A stretch of 64,000 nucleotides of DNA from Pteria penguin (GCA_035048485.1 CM068583.1:26532841-26596840), one strand, 5' to 3'. Shown: positions 26,301 to 34,239, counted from the first letter of the stretch. The notes: generated by a model from the letters alone, not told the origin. Program-made: numbers and translations.

Positions 26301-29115
26301 TTCCAATCGTTATGCATGTAACAATAATAGATACCAACCATGAAAGATAAAAGGAATTGCAAGGTTACAAAGTTCATCGTTTTTGTTACTTTCTTTCTAT
26401 TGTCTTTTTTTTTATATTGTTTGATATTTATCAAAAGTGATCACATGACTACCGGTAGACATGAGATCACGTTAGATAAGTATCAAAAGTTATAAAAAGA
26501 CACTATTGTTTACAGTGTCAGACTTTTCGAAGTATGTTAGACATATCCTTGATTCACAATTAAATATTCGGACAATAGCCTAACTTAACTATAATTGATT
26601 GATCAGTTGACTGGAGATTCGAACTTACGACCATCACACTAGAGGAAGATATCGCTAATTCCCTTTCTATAATAAACACACTATACTAAAAATAATATAA
26701 TATACAACAGTTATATTATAATAATTACATTATAATAATATACGTAAATACTTTAGTTTCTACAATTTGTTGGATGTAAGTTCAGTAGACATTCAGATCC
26801 ACCCATGCAAATTGCAATGATACATATATATATGTCATACACCTTTTCTTCAGAAGTATGAACATCAAAGTTCTAATGACATAATAATGCATTGCTTGTC
26901 GTGCTGTAAAGACGACGACACAGCTACCATGTGTGAATCCTTTAGACTACTCATTTACTGTTTGAATGAGTCCGAGATACCGCATCGTGTCATGAAGTGC
27001 AGAGGAAACGATAATCGTGCATGCCATGCTGCAATTGACAGGGGCTGATGATATACATATAGGGGTATTATTGTATTACTATTGACCCTAGAGTCTGCAC
27101 TTACAGGGTATGAATTTCTTTATTCAGTCCCTAATCGTGACAAAGTATACCAATCTAGTAGCGGCGCATTATTTCACATATTTTAAAGGTCTTTATTGAA
27201 CAGGCCATTTACAAAATTTATCATCGCACACCTACGCCTATTACGATGGCAGCAAAATAAAACTATGGATATCAATAATGTAGATATTATGCTATTGGCA
27301 AAACAAAACCCAGAATATTGAATTAACTAACCCACTATGTCTGTATTCTGTCGGACATCCCATCTCCAGTTCATCTTGGCTACCATAGCCTCCTGACGGA
27401 TCTAAATCCTCCTCCTCCACCGGCATCCTCCCAAACACAATTCAATAGCTTACAACACAAACTGCTACTATATGACTAACAATTATTACACATAGTGTTG
27501 GTATATCACTAAACAATATATTAAACCGTGAAACCCGACCTCTCTGTACTTAAAATTCCGGATACACCACACAACTTACCTCTTCACACGTTTAATATCA
27601 CTCCGGAAGAAATTGGCTTTTCTTGCGAACACTCGGATATTAGGATCATCGTGGGTCCGTCAGTGGCCCATGTCCCTTACGAAGTATCCACGTACTTGTT
27701 TCTTGCCTAGTTAACTCTCAATACCACCTTTGTTTCTACTGTACTTGAGCTATTACACAGCCTTCTCCGGTCGGATGCTGTATTATGCATACAATGTACT
27801 GTATATAGTAATGTGGGACAGGCGCCATGGTCATTTACAATACGATGCACGTAAGTAAATGGGGCTCGTTTTTATCTATAACTAATGCATATTTCAACTC
27901 ATCTACAAGTAATTGCTGTCATTCTCCCAATGGGAAAATGCAACAATATGTGTGTATGATGTCTGTAGTATGTGTGTGGAATTACATAGCATCATGAAAT
28001 TGTAGGTTCTATCCTTAATACGGTAGTATCTACGTAGCTTCGATTTGCAGATGAACTTCCTCGAAGTTCACACTCTATACGATTTTTTAAACCTTTTAAA
28101 CCACTTCCCAACAGTATTTCTTTTATACTGTGGCGGCATCCATCGGGTACATAGCATTTTCCATGTCAGCAATCGTCGTAAAAGAAACTTTGGTTAAATT
28201 CTTTAATTAGAAGGTGATTCCAAAAGACCAGTTTACACTTTCAACAGTGTGGGCATGTTATTACTGATACATGTAGGATTTCTGGTCTAGAACTACTTGA
28301 TACCAAGCTCCTATCTTATTCTTAACTTTTAAAACTGTATTTGCCATGCATAAAATAAACTTACTTATCGTTTAGAGTAAAATCAATAATTGCATATTTG
28401 TTTTAATGTTATTTTCAAGTACATGCACATACAGGTGTAAAGTGGCAGCATTGTTGGGCATGTCCCATTTTCACCTTTATAACTAAAACTACTGTCCGCG
28501 CTACTCACTCTGGAAACTGGAAAATCTGGATTTTCAGTTATTCATCTTCAGAATAATTTCAAAGAGGCAAAACCATTCGATAGATCTTGTTTAGTCGTAA
28601 CTTTTGGTGTATGCTATATGTTTGTACGAAGAAGGGTTCATATTTTGTAGAAAAAAAAATCAATTTTAGATAGGGCGATTTTCATGTTAAATTTTGACGT
28701 GACGTCGCCAAGTTTCCCACAGACTCAATGTTAAACATCGGCGACGTCACGTCAAAATTAACATAAAAACGCCCTATCTAAAATGATTTTTCCCTATAAA
28801 ATACGAATTCTTCTTCGTAGAAACATATACCATACACCAAAAGTTACGACTAAACAAGATCTGTCGATTGATATTAATTTTGTAAAACTATTTCAAAGAT
28901 AAATAAGTGAAAATCCAGATTTTGCGGTTTACAAAGTGAGTGGCGCGGACAATAGCATTATTCCAATGGGACAAATAGTGAAACGCTCCGCGGCAGCGAA
29001 GTCGTACACCACGATATCGAGGAAATATTTATTGGCATTTTCACAGAATGACACTTAATGTAATAACATTTTAAACTTATAACTTATAGACTTAAACTTA
29101 TAAATGTCGCGAGCC

Positions 29116-29150
<35 letters not shown>

Positions 29151-32100
29151 TTAATTTCCATACAAGTGACTCTTATCGTTATTAGAAGTAAGCATTCTTC
29201 GCACACTTGTATGTGAAATGTAACCGTGTAAGCTGATGACGGTTCATTTGTTATTTGGACGGAAGACTTCGCCCCCTTAATTGAACCCCCCCCCCCCCCC
29301 CCACCGGGATGTTGCCCATGGACCCCCAATGATGGCCTAGACGGCCCCTATACCCCTAGCTATCAGCCCACAGAATTTGCAGTGGGGCCCATCAATTGCT
29401 AATTCTAAGGAATTCTCTGCATGGGTAACAATTATTGAGTAAAATATCAAGCAAACCCATGTTACAGCTACAGTTCTATGCACCGGATATTACTCTTGTT
29501 GTAAGTTTACTGTAACCTTGATCTTTGGAGGTACAATGTATGATCTTAGGCCGAGGTCATAACACCTTAGCATCAAGGTAACAATTGTATGATGCAGATT
29601 CATGCAATAGGTACCGTTGTAGGGACCAGTCACTACTTTTTTTCATAAGTACACAGTAACCTTGTGTCAAGGACATAGCAAAATTAACAATAACATATCC
29701 ATAAATCATAGATAACAATAACAAGTACTTAAAATAAAATTATCACACTGAATGTACTGGCTGTATCTACCTGTATATAATCATGTAGATTTAAAACTTC
29801 TTAACCGAACAGACAGAGGGTCAGATTCCTATATACTGCCCCTCTCTTAAAATTTCATTGGTAGAGGATGAAGAGTTACTAATCCAGATGGTGTCAAGTG
29901 GTTTCTTCAGTAACTACTAATTGTACAAGATGTGACTCTGGAATGGGACTATAGCTTTTATAAAGGACAACTTACTATGAAGTGAAGGACATATTTGCAA
30001 CATGATAATTTGCAAAAAGATTGTAAGAAATTATAAATATAATTGTAGTTAAAATACATTTACTGTACATGTATTCTAACAATCTGTCTTCTGAAGATAA
30101 GAGCATATCCCTTTGTCAGCTTGATACTTTTTTCTTTGAAGTATGGAATTTAAATTTTCTTTTTGCACAGGGAACAGAACAGTGTAGAAACAGAACAGAA
30201 GATATGTGGAGGAAAACTTTAGACACTTGGACAGTAACGTTGATAGACGTCATTAGTAATGGCCATTCAAACCAGCAAACACATGCAGTGGCAGTGACCA
30301 ACACTGAGACATAGAAGAGGTTGTGTATAATGTGTCAAGTAATATGTGATATTCCTATCAGGGACATATATATCTTTATACGTCCCTGTTCCTATCTTTA
30401 TCCTATATCATCACTCCAGTGGGAGAGGACAGAACTGAAGTGGCAGTGAAATCACACTCAGCTAGCACTGTAGAGATTTGTAGCTCTCCTAAGACACTTT
30501 GTCAATCAAAATAGTAAAACTTTGGTGGTAAAGTACACAATAGTAGCTAGAACTACTGATAATACTTTGTACAATAATCATAAGCATTGTGTAAAACAGA
30601 GCTTGAGCTTTTATAAATTGTGATGGGGTGTTTGTTGTATAAAGTACATGTATGTGACGTCACATGATGCGATGCAATGCACCATGGCATGGGACATCGC
30701 TGTACACTGTAGCGCGCAGAAAAGCCCCTATGCTATCTTAAATTTCTGGAGAACAATGTGATTCAGGCACTTCTAGATATTTTAGGTATTTAAAAAACAT
30801 GTAATTGTTGTTTTATGCTTCTGCTAGTATTCAATTTCCTGCAGTTTTGACCAGGCAATCATCTGACCTTGAGACAGTGAGAGCCTAATGTTTTAACTAC
30901 TGAACCATGTCATTGATATTTACCATCTAATACATGTAATGTCTACCCTAAATCTGATTTAAACACCACTGTCTATTTGCACATACTGGGGATCATATTC
31001 TATCAACATTCTACATTTGCATTTTCATGCGTAATAATTCAACAAAAGCTGCATGACTTCCTTCAAGAAAACATGAGGAAGTGCACTAGAATAGATTGTT
31101 AATATTATCATGGTATACATGTATTTGTTTTTTCAGGAGTTTACATCATATTAATTTAGAATATAAAAGACTACTGAGATGCCTGAGAGTGTCAACATGT
31201 ACGGGTATAATAACTGGTCACAGTGAAAGTTTATACATGTAGAACATGACCTATTACTGATCATTGCCAGATCTCTGTCAGTCTATGCCATTATGTGCAG
31301 ATAGCAGGACGGTTGTAATCAGACTGGTGTACCTAAGTATACTTGTTTCAAGTAAATGGAGCAATGATTTGTTGAAACTGTCAATTTACTTCATTAAATA
31401 TGCAAGCTTATACTGTACACTGAGTCACTGGATCAGGAATGTATCCAGTATTTTTTTTAGAAAGGGGAAGGGGTATCATCCCTTGGTGCTGAAATTTTGC
31501 CAAAAAATGGGGTGGGGGATTCCCCCTTGAAGAACTCTTTACTTAAAATCTTTCAATAAAGTGCCTTATTGGGGAGAAACGGGTATGTTGCAAACTGAGT
31601 ACTACAATACCTAGTTTGGAGTTACTTCTTTTTCTCCTCCATCTTGAAGATACATGTATATGACTGAATACATGTATTGGTGCATATTATTTTAATTCAA
31701 TCAACGAAATTACTTGGATTTCTCAACACTAAGGATGCTTCTTGAATTTTTGCAATTCTTATGTAATACATGTATTTAAACCATTACACCAGGGTTTTTA
31801 GGAGTTTTGTGAAGAGGGCTGTGGTGTGTGCAATTGGGAAATATAATGGTGTGTTTGGGTATTTCAAACGATAGCAATCCATTTCCATTTATAATTATAG
31901 TTTTGAAATCAGGCAGAACTAAATCAATGCACCAGAGGTGCTTGACACCAAAAATATTGAAACAGATCTCGATATGTAATGCTACTTTCAATTTTGATAA
32001 TATCAAAAGTACAAATTAAACAAACAAAGCAAATTATATACAATTATGCAAAACTTTAATTTCATACGATTGGGAAATAAGGGGGAAAAGTTTATTTTGC

Positions 32101-33307
32101 TTGTGAAAACTAGATCAGAGTAGGGCCGAATGACAGCTTAAAAAGTGGCAAAATGATACATGAACAATGTTACAATCATAGCAATGTTTTCAAAGAAATG
32201 TAATTATAGAGAAATTCAATAAAATTTATTTGAGTATGAAGCAAAAACTCTAGCCTCACCTCCAAGATAGTGACCATGAACCCATGAACTATAATGAAGT
32301 AACAGTTAACTTCAATTAAATTCTATGCATTAAGAAACTATCTATAATTACAGGAAATCAGAAATGATGTCAAAGTCTATGTTGGTCTTTGTAGATACCT
32401 AAGGTCAAGAAGCCTAGTTAGAACAAAGCTGGTGTGGCCTAGTGGTATCACGCTCGCCTCCTGATCCAAAGGCCCGGTTTGAGTCCCGCGTCTGGTCATG
32501 CCTGTGTTCTGTCTTTAGGATGAGACAGTAAAAACCGAGGCCCTGTGTCGTGGTATGCATGGCACATTGAAGACCCTTCACTGCTTCAGGTGGGTCTGTT
32601 GCAAAGGTCAAAATTTATATGCCCCACATCAGACAGATGCCGTCACCATATACGAGAAATATTCGTGGTGTGACGTTAAACAAAAATCAATCACAGTTAC
32701 AACACTTGAGATAAATCTTGGGGTTTATGGTAAGCAAAGATACAACTTTAAACTACTCTATCCAATCTGCAAGATTTTGCTAGTTAAAATACTAAAATAT
32801 GACCAGAAATGTGTAAAACATGCATATAATTGAAAATTTTACATGTTCGAATGAAAAAATATTTCAGTCATTCCTTTTTACCAAAATTTCTACATTGCCC
32901 TCTATGATAAAGTCTTATGCTTTACCCTAAATGTTCCGAATGCTTGTTGACAAATACACGATGTCCGACTTCGAGAATATCACAGCATTTAGTATAGCCT
33001 GTATGGCCTACACCTCAATGATACCAATAGTCAGAGGAAATCCTGTACATTTATTTTTTAGAAGAACTTTATACCATTTCATATACACAAATACTAACGA
33101 CAAATACATTTTCAACGATTAGAGTTAATTATGTAGATTTTGCTTGAAGTTTTTTTGTAGTAAATCACCTTAACCGATATAATTTCGAGAAAATTGCTTC
33201 TCGATTCCTAAATAATTTATGGAAAAAATGCCGGCATATTTTTGCAAAAACTCCATGATACAATTTTCATTTTTAATATCGTGACTTTTTACTTACCTGC
33301 CAGTCAT
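4382..33307 (-). CDS. LIMS: PINCH: five-LIM-domain adhesion adaptor (LIMS1/2, steamer duck, UNC-97), whole gene span
   Basis: PINCH is a cytoplasmic adaptor of integrin adhesions; its LIM1 domain binds the ankyrin repeats of ILK in the ILK-PINCH-parvin complex (family knowledge). Here 13 exons join in phase: 33297-33307, 15421-15531, 13102-13147, 11996-12062, 11226-11346, 10534-10605, 9046-9123, 8707-8799, 8450-8504, 8215-8307, 7224-7272, 6969-7044, 4382-4502. They total 993 nt (330 residues plus stop), or 975 nt (324 residues) from the Met codon at 15522-15524; human PINCH1 is 325. LIM domains begin near Cys14, Cys75, Cys139, Cys196 and Cys255, with CxxC...HxxC ligands visible. A lysine-rich tail ends the protein ([16 protein letters not shown]). 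Peptides such as VCAQCF, FPEG, NNSWHP and [19 protein letters not shown] are hallmarks of the family. Alternative N-terminal exons are listed separately. Confidence 0.95.
5470..5545. repeat. Small inverted repeat in the last PINCH intron
   Basis: Near-perfect arms tcaatttgtagttgttgatta and taatcaacaactacaacttga flank about 30 nt. This is a hairpin-type relic of a short foldback element; no target duplication was resolved. Confidence 0.6.
6365..6680. repeat. Degenerate tandem repeat, ~117-bp period, three units
   Basis: Starts near 6365, 6483 and 6599. The shared core reads gctacagaatgc-tt, then a-cagtca, tttctatcca, then a gatgcacttgaca-like block. It is intronic within PINCH and non-coding. 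Confidence 0.65.
6697..6875. mobile_element. Foldback MITE, ~62-bp arms
   Basis: The left arm reads cttcatgataagtgcggagc and continues through tgtaacattggatggcaaa. The complement of the right arm reads cttcacaataactgctgagc, then tgtaacataggacggcaaa. Arms end at tatagag / (complement) tatacac, so TA-type target sites are possible. There is no coding capacity. It lies in the last PINCH intron, between the exons at 6969 and 4502. Confidence 0.75.
6969..7044 (-). CDS. LIMS: PINCH coding exon (middle of LIM5)
   Basis: Acceptor ttacag and donor gtaagt bound codons reading [19 protein letters not shown] and then RKMSH. It matches the LIM5 core, including the W-C-V-x-H-F-x-C pattern characteristic of PINCH LIM5. 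Both ends are phase-matched to neighbouring exons. Confidence 0.95.
7224..7272 (-). CDS. LIMS: PINCH coding exon (start of LIM5)
   Basis: Acceptor ttttcag and donor gtaggt bound a 49-nt exon reading [16 protein letters not shown]. It supplies the first CxxC pair of LIM5. It follows directly after the HYHQ end of the LIM4 exon, as in other PINCH proteins. Confidence 0.95.
7595..7978. mobile_element. MITE with ~110-bp terminal inverted repeats
   Basis: The left end (7598 on: caatctgattaaaaccatat) and the complement of the right end (ending 7978) agree for about 110 bp, apart from small gaps, through attccgcttctctatttgtc and ggttctggtgaactctg. actagtc flanks both sides (7588-7594 and 7979-7985), a probable 7-bp target duplication, with three extra bases (ata) on the left. 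The 130-bp centre has no frame. It sits in a PINCH intron between exons 7224-7272 and 8215-8307. Confidence 0.85.
8215..8307 (-). CDS. LIMS: PINCH coding exon (second half of LIM4)
   Basis: Acceptor gtttcag and donor gtacat bound exactly 31 codons. [20 protein letters not shown] is followed by [11 protein letters not shown]. It carries the second zinc cluster of LIM4 and is nearly invariant across PINCH proteins. Confidence 0.95.
8450..8504 (-). CDS. LIMS: PINCH coding exon (middle of LIM4)
   Basis: Acceptor ttattcag and donor gtaaaa bound 55 nt reading R(R)[17 protein letters not shown]. It joins GACR of the previous exon to HFVCAKC of the next and supplies the W-H ligand region of LIM4. 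Confidence 0.95.
8707..8799 (-). CDS. LIMS: PINCH coding exon (end of LIM3, start of LIM4)
   Basis: The acceptor is the weak-looking tgtataggag; the donor is gtttgt. Codons read [20 protein letters not shown] and then [11 protein letters not shown]. The upstream polypyrimidine tract is poor, but phase and family similarity fix the boundary. Confidence 0.93.
9046..9123 (-). CDS. LIMS: PINCH coding exon (middle of LIM3)
   Basis: Acceptor tttgacag and donor gtaagt bound codons reading [20 protein letters not shown] and then NCSSCG. The H-P-Y-H-F-x-C arrangement is the PINCH LIM3 form, in which histidine replaces the usual cysteine. Confidence 0.95.
10534..10605 (-). CDS. LIMS: PINCH coding exon (end of LIM2, start of LIM3)
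   Basis: Acceptor catgcag and donor gtaagt bound 72 nt. The product reads [20 protein letters not shown] and then HRC. It closes LIM2 and opens LIM3 across the conserved K-x-x-G-x-x-x-C linker. Confidence 0.95.
11226..11346 (-). CDS. LIMS: PINCH coding exon (most of LIM2)
   Basis: Acceptor ttttacag and donor gtatat bound 121 nt. It reads [20 protein letters not shown], then [30 protein letters not shown] is diagnostic of PINCH LIM2. Confidence 0.95.
11996..12062 (-). CDS. LIMS: PINCH coding exon (end of LIM1, start of LIM2)
   Basis: Acceptor tttttcag and donor gtatgt bound 67 nt reading [19 protein letters not shown] and then GKC. This is the shared second part of LIM1, used with either alternative first-half exon. 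Confidence 0.95.
12598..12715. repeat. Inverted repeat (about 35-bp arms)
   Basis: Left arm cattaaagttttataattca...aagaatttt pairs with aaaattctttgaattatag...aactttaatg. The loop is about 40 nt. Intronic foldback relic with no coding capacity. Confidence 0.7.
13102..13147 (-). CDS. LIMS: PINCH coding exon (second zinc half of LIM1)
   Basis: Acceptor aactttag and donor gtaata bound 46 nt. The first base completes the split Val codon, then [15 protein letters not shown] follows. Both upstream alternative LIM1 exons end in the same two bases (GT), so either can be joined here. Confidence 0.95.
13686..13802 (-). CDS. LIMS: PINCH alternative exon for the first half of LIM1 (form b)
   Basis: Acceptor ...gttgccatggtaacacag and donor tgctttgt|gtaagt bound 117 nt (39 codon-equivalents). 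One base completes an upstream codon, then [20 protein letters not shown] leads into [20 protein letters not shown]-x2-C, 18 residues, H-x2-C matches the spacing of the canonical LIM1 exon at 15421-15531, and the last 15 residues align to it (VNxNGxVWHTxCFV). An in-frame stop lies just upstream, so it needs a separate first exon; the exon at 24696-24760 fits in phase. Use as an alternative to the 15.4-kb exon is inferred. Confidence 0.8.
14321..14425. repeat. Short tandem repeat, ~25-bp period, four to five units
   Basis: The motif ggtctaccagtgtacc...tga recurs at about 14325, 14348, 14372 and 14395, decaying to the right. Non-coding, in a PINCH intron. Confidence 0.7.
15421..15531 (-). CDS. 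LIMS: PINCH exon for the first half of LIM1 (canonical form a)
   Basis: Acceptor ctttttcag and donor tgctttgt|gtaagt bound 111 nt. After one base that completes an upstream codon it reads [20 protein letters not shown] and then [26 protein letters not shown] is diagnostic of PINCH LIM1, which binds ILK in known relatives. The Met at 15522-15524 (ACCAACATG, good initiation context) can serve as start if the upstream exon is untranslated. Confidence 0.94.
15754..15938. repeat. 93-bp unit in tandem duplicate
   Basis: atcagttggaaaatgaaata starts at 15754 and 15847. The two units differ at only a few positions (mainly T/C changes), so the duplication is recent. No coding meaning; PINCH 5' intron. 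Confidence 0.92.
17708..18440. repeat. Diverged ~330-bp tandem duplication inside the transposon
   Basis: Unit A (about 17708-18030) and unit B (about 18105-18440) share, in order: tta(t)aaacacgtaa, catcttgcaatgc/catattgcaatgc, tcgccatttt, cttctttaca, ggagtaaa, attattttgtt, atttaccatctga, ttgttatttactgcc-like and atggcaacaa-gctgttta. Identity is patchy, so the duplication is old relative to the perfect TIRs. No frame is conserved. Confidence 0.75.
18630..18696 (-). repeat. tRNA-like fragment (possible SINE head or tRNA pseudogene)
   Basis: On the complement, gcccggggacgtatagcgcagtagatg ends an A-box-like tagcgcagtaga, and cagttcaaattctacgggc resembles a T-arm with B box. The ends can pair (gcccg/cgggc), but the D arm does not fold. 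I therefore call it tRNA-derived, not a functional tRNA. Confidence 0.3.
18915..19170 (+). repeat. Copy of a dispersed repeat (family C)
   Basis: Shares blocks with 53330-53570 and 53640-53845: ggtgtaccatatgcccattt, tctcttcagtgatgct, gagctatgca, agggagat and tatatatttcat. Diverged, non-coding. It begins about 100 bases beyond the transposon's right end. Confidence 0.7.
19200..20490. other. Intronic sequence, nothing recognised
   Basis: AT-rich with many stops in all frames. No splice-bounded frame or repeat stands out on reading. Confidence 0.5.
20498..20735. repeat. Minisatellite of ~33-bp units, about seven to eight copies
   Basis: The core tctacagtggtcgatccaga plus ctacacgata recurs at roughly 30-35-bp steps, with variants aggggtcgatcc and acaatggtcgatcc. 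Some units lack ~12 bp. It reads open on the plus strand only because the unit lacks stops. Confidence 0.88.
20736..22436. other. Intronic/intergenic stretch, no confirmed gene
   Basis: gggaatcgaatccgggtcgc at 20995-21014 looks like the complement of a tRNA B box (gattcgattccc) without a convincing A box. Two good plus-strand donors (tttttcag|gtaagtt near 21554 and ttttccag|gtatgtg near 21652) could belong to leader exons of the candidate gene at 22.4 kb, but no frame supports them. Confidence 0.35.
22437..22622 (+). CDS. Candidate exon of an unrecognised plus-strand gene
   Basis: A frame from ATG at 22437 runs 62 codons and stops exactly at a donor, tgcaag|gtatga, in phase 0. Its composition looks coding rather than AT-noise, e.g. 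[20 protein letters not shown] and [13 protein letters not shown]: charged, helical, GC-balanced codons. An exon at 30171-30314 starts in the same phase. I recognise no family. It would lie antisense in the PINCH 5' introns. Upstream start and promoter are unresolved; the exon may begin earlier. Confidence 0.4.
23275..23340. repeat. (GA)n/(TG)n compound microsatellite
   Basis: About 36 bp of GA followed by about 30 bp of TG with one CG variant. Confidence 0.97.
24696..24760 (-). CDS. LIMS: Candidate alternative first coding exon of PINCH
   Basis: The complement reads cccgaccATG, a good initiation context, then [19 protein letters not shown] and K, ending in tgcaaaag|gtataa, a consensus donor, after two bases of a codon. 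That phase fits both LIM1 first-half exons (15421-15531 and 13686-13802), each of which starts with one base completing a codon. An in-frame stop lies about 40 bases upstream of the ATG, so this is a first exon. The acidic, aromatic peptide has no match I recall. Membership in PINCH is inferred from strand, phase and position. Confidence 0.55.
24885..24912 (-). promoter_or_regulatory. GC-rich patch with RFX-like palindrome upstream of the 24.7-kb exon
   Basis: ggcgccggcg and tatagcaacgttgcgcc form a CpG-rich spot about 125 bases upstream of the candidate start codon in an AT-rich background. The gcaacgttgc palindrome resembles an X-box half-site pair. Promoter function is inferred only. Confidence 0.25.
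26156..26262. repeat. Inverted repeat, ~40-bp arms
   Basis: The left arm runs tgtcccgttactagtgtctt...tctaacttaaaattt. It pairs with aaatttaaagttagaaaaag...actagcatagacagggaca. Imperfect foldback element, no coding content. Confidence 0.7.
26399..26510. repeat. Inverted repeat, ~50-bp arms around ctaccggtag
   Basis: Left arm from ctattgtctttttttttata to aaaagtgatcacatga; right arm from acatgagatcacgttagata to aaaaagacactattg. The 10-nt centre is itself a perfect palindrome. Small foldback MITE. Confidence 0.75.
27336..27426 (-). CDS. Possible third first exon / leader (low confidence)
   Basis: On the complement an ATG at 27424-27426 opens a frame [20 protein letters not shown] reaching a possible donor cata|gtgggt in phase 1, which does not fit PINCH. 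A second ATG in another frame (MSDRIQT) reaches the same donor in phase 2, which does. Upstream, gtgtgaagag|gtaagt near 27585 is a strong minus-strand donor, and accatggcgcc plus a tatata stretch lie near 27800-27830. The area looks like a minus-strand promoter and leader, either another PINCH start or a separate gene. Confidence 0.3.
28492..28952. mobile_element. 461-bp palindromic foldback element with TA flanks
   Basis: Left arm 28492-28709 and right arm 28740-28952 are long imperfect inverted copies around a ~30-nt loop. They share ctgtccgcgc, gatcttgtttagtcgtaact, tttggtgtat, gatagggcg and ttttgacgtgacgtcgcc. TA flanks both ends (28490-28491, 28953-28954), as expected for a Tc1/mariner-type target site. 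The transcript would form one very long hairpin. There is no protein. Confidence 0.85.
29120..29302. repeat. (GA)n tract and poly-C run
   Basis: (GA)14 at 29120-29147 and a 17-base C run at 29286-29302. The C run is a glycine-rich frame on the other strand only by composition. Confidence 0.95.
30171..30314 (+). CDS. Candidate terminal exon of an unrecognised plus-strand gene
   Basis: A very good acceptor (aattttctttttgcacag) precedes a frame reading [20 protein letters not shown] and then [20 protein letters not shown], with TAG at 30312-30314. Codon composition is distinctly less AT-rich than its surroundings. Phase 0 at the acceptor matches phase 0 at the donor of 22437-22622, so the two could be consecutive exons across a 7.5-kb intron. 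NRT is a possible N-glycosylation site. I recognise no family. A plus-strand aataaa near 31556 could end the 3' UTR. Confidence 0.4.
   Translation, partial: GTEQCRNRTEDMWRKTLDTWTVTLIDVISNGHSNQQTHAVAVTNTET
30315..32427. other. Possible 3' UTR of the 30.2-kb exon, otherwise nothing recognised
   Basis: No further splice-bounded frame. gtgacgtcacatgatgcgatg at 30655-30675 is a CRE-like palindrome (tgacgtca) in otherwise plain AT-rich sequence. Confidence 0.35.
32428..32693 (+). mobile_element. tRNA-derived SINE, near full length
   Basis: The RNA polymerase III A box tggcctagtgg (32434-32444) and B box ggtttgagtcc (32476-32486) are correctly spaced in a tRNA-like head. A ~200-bp body follows, ending in gtggtgtgacgttaaacaaa aatcaatca. 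The same 3' end recurs at 45948-46041. No protein. Short AATC-type tails are typical of animal tRNA SINEs. Inserted on the plus strand, just upstream of the PINCH first exon. Confidence 0.88.
33297..33307 (-). CDS. LIMS: PINCH candidate first coding exon (MTGS...)
   Basis: On the complement ATG ACT GGC AG is followed by a consensus donor gtaagt. Joined to the 15.5-kb exon (C ACC AAC ATG) it gives [17 protein letters not shown], closely like the N-terminus of vertebrate PINCH2 (MTGSNMS...). The ATG has a weak context (T at -3), and an in-frame TAA lies three codons upstream. The second Met in the next exon is a better start and may be used. The intron would be about 17.8 kb. Confidence 0.65.
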
Positions 33308-33387
33308 ATAGGCAGCTTAATTAGTTGAATATACCCCAGGGGAAAAGGTGTACCTACGATGTTTATCGGCTCTCGAATAGTTGGATC

Positions 33388-33396
33388 ACTTCCGGT
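33388..33396 (-). promoter_or_regulatory. ETS-type site (ACCGGAAGT) upstream of the PINCH first exon
   Basis: The complement reads tcaccggaagtgatcc about 80 bases upstream of the candidate start codon. CCGGAAGT is the classic ETS/GABP core of housekeeping promoters. No TATA box is evident. It supports a transcription start near 33.4 kb but does not prove one. Confidence 0.45.
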
Positions 33397-33399
33397 GAT

Positions 33400-34239
33400 A
33401 TACAAATAAGGAAACGGAATACCCCTATGAGGCACCCAGAGGGGTGCTGCTATGCGGATTTACTGTCAAAGCTACAGGACTACCATGTATGGTAAAAACC
33501 CGTGAAATAGAAAAAAAAAAACTGTTTCAGATTTAAGCCAAATATTTATGAAAACGAGAAACTTACATACATTTATTTCTTTCACTTGTTCTGTATTTGT
33601 TGTTTTTGAAAAAATCATTTCCCTTTAGAATAAAAGATTATTGGATGATTCATAATGCACGCACTGCACGGTACGTGATACATGTCACAATATTTTTCTC
33701 TTATTGCCGAAAGCCTTTTAAAAGACCGTTGCATCGACAGATTCAGGGATGCAATGCTGGTGTCTGCAATAACTCAAAACACTTTCAGTTGTTACATGCA
33801 AAATAGTCTAGCAGGTTCATACGACCCCGAAAAATGGGCACTGCACCACAACTACAATATGGTGGATATACAGAGAGGAGATTTGTATTGAATTTGTACT
33901 GAATGCTAACCAAAAGAGACACTAAATTGTTTTGAACAGTGAAATAATTCCATATACATAATATCACTGCAGATACAAAGATTGACGGAAATAACTAAAA
34001 TCATTACACATGTTCAAATGACTCTGATAATGTAAATTTAACTTCGTGTATTTGTAGTTATAATATATATAATATATAAGGATATAGAAATATGTTTTCA
34101 TTCTAAATAAGGCAAACGTTACAATTTCATAGTAATATCAAAAACAAATATATATACATGTCTCGGTTAATATACCACCAATGGTGCCTCTTGTTCCAGT
34201 TGTTAAAACAAACTTCATGATCTTGAAATTAAAATTAAT
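33400..34239. other. Upstream flank of PINCH, nothing coding recognised
   Basis: AT-rich sequence. cccctatgaggcacccagaggggtgc at 33422-33447 can form a short GC hairpin. The overlapping frames near 33600-33890 have no splice context or family signal. Confidence 0.4.

Noticed and set aside
29084..29329. Gly- and Leu/Ser-rich minus-strand frame
   Set aside because: Produced by a poly-C run and a GA microsatellite.
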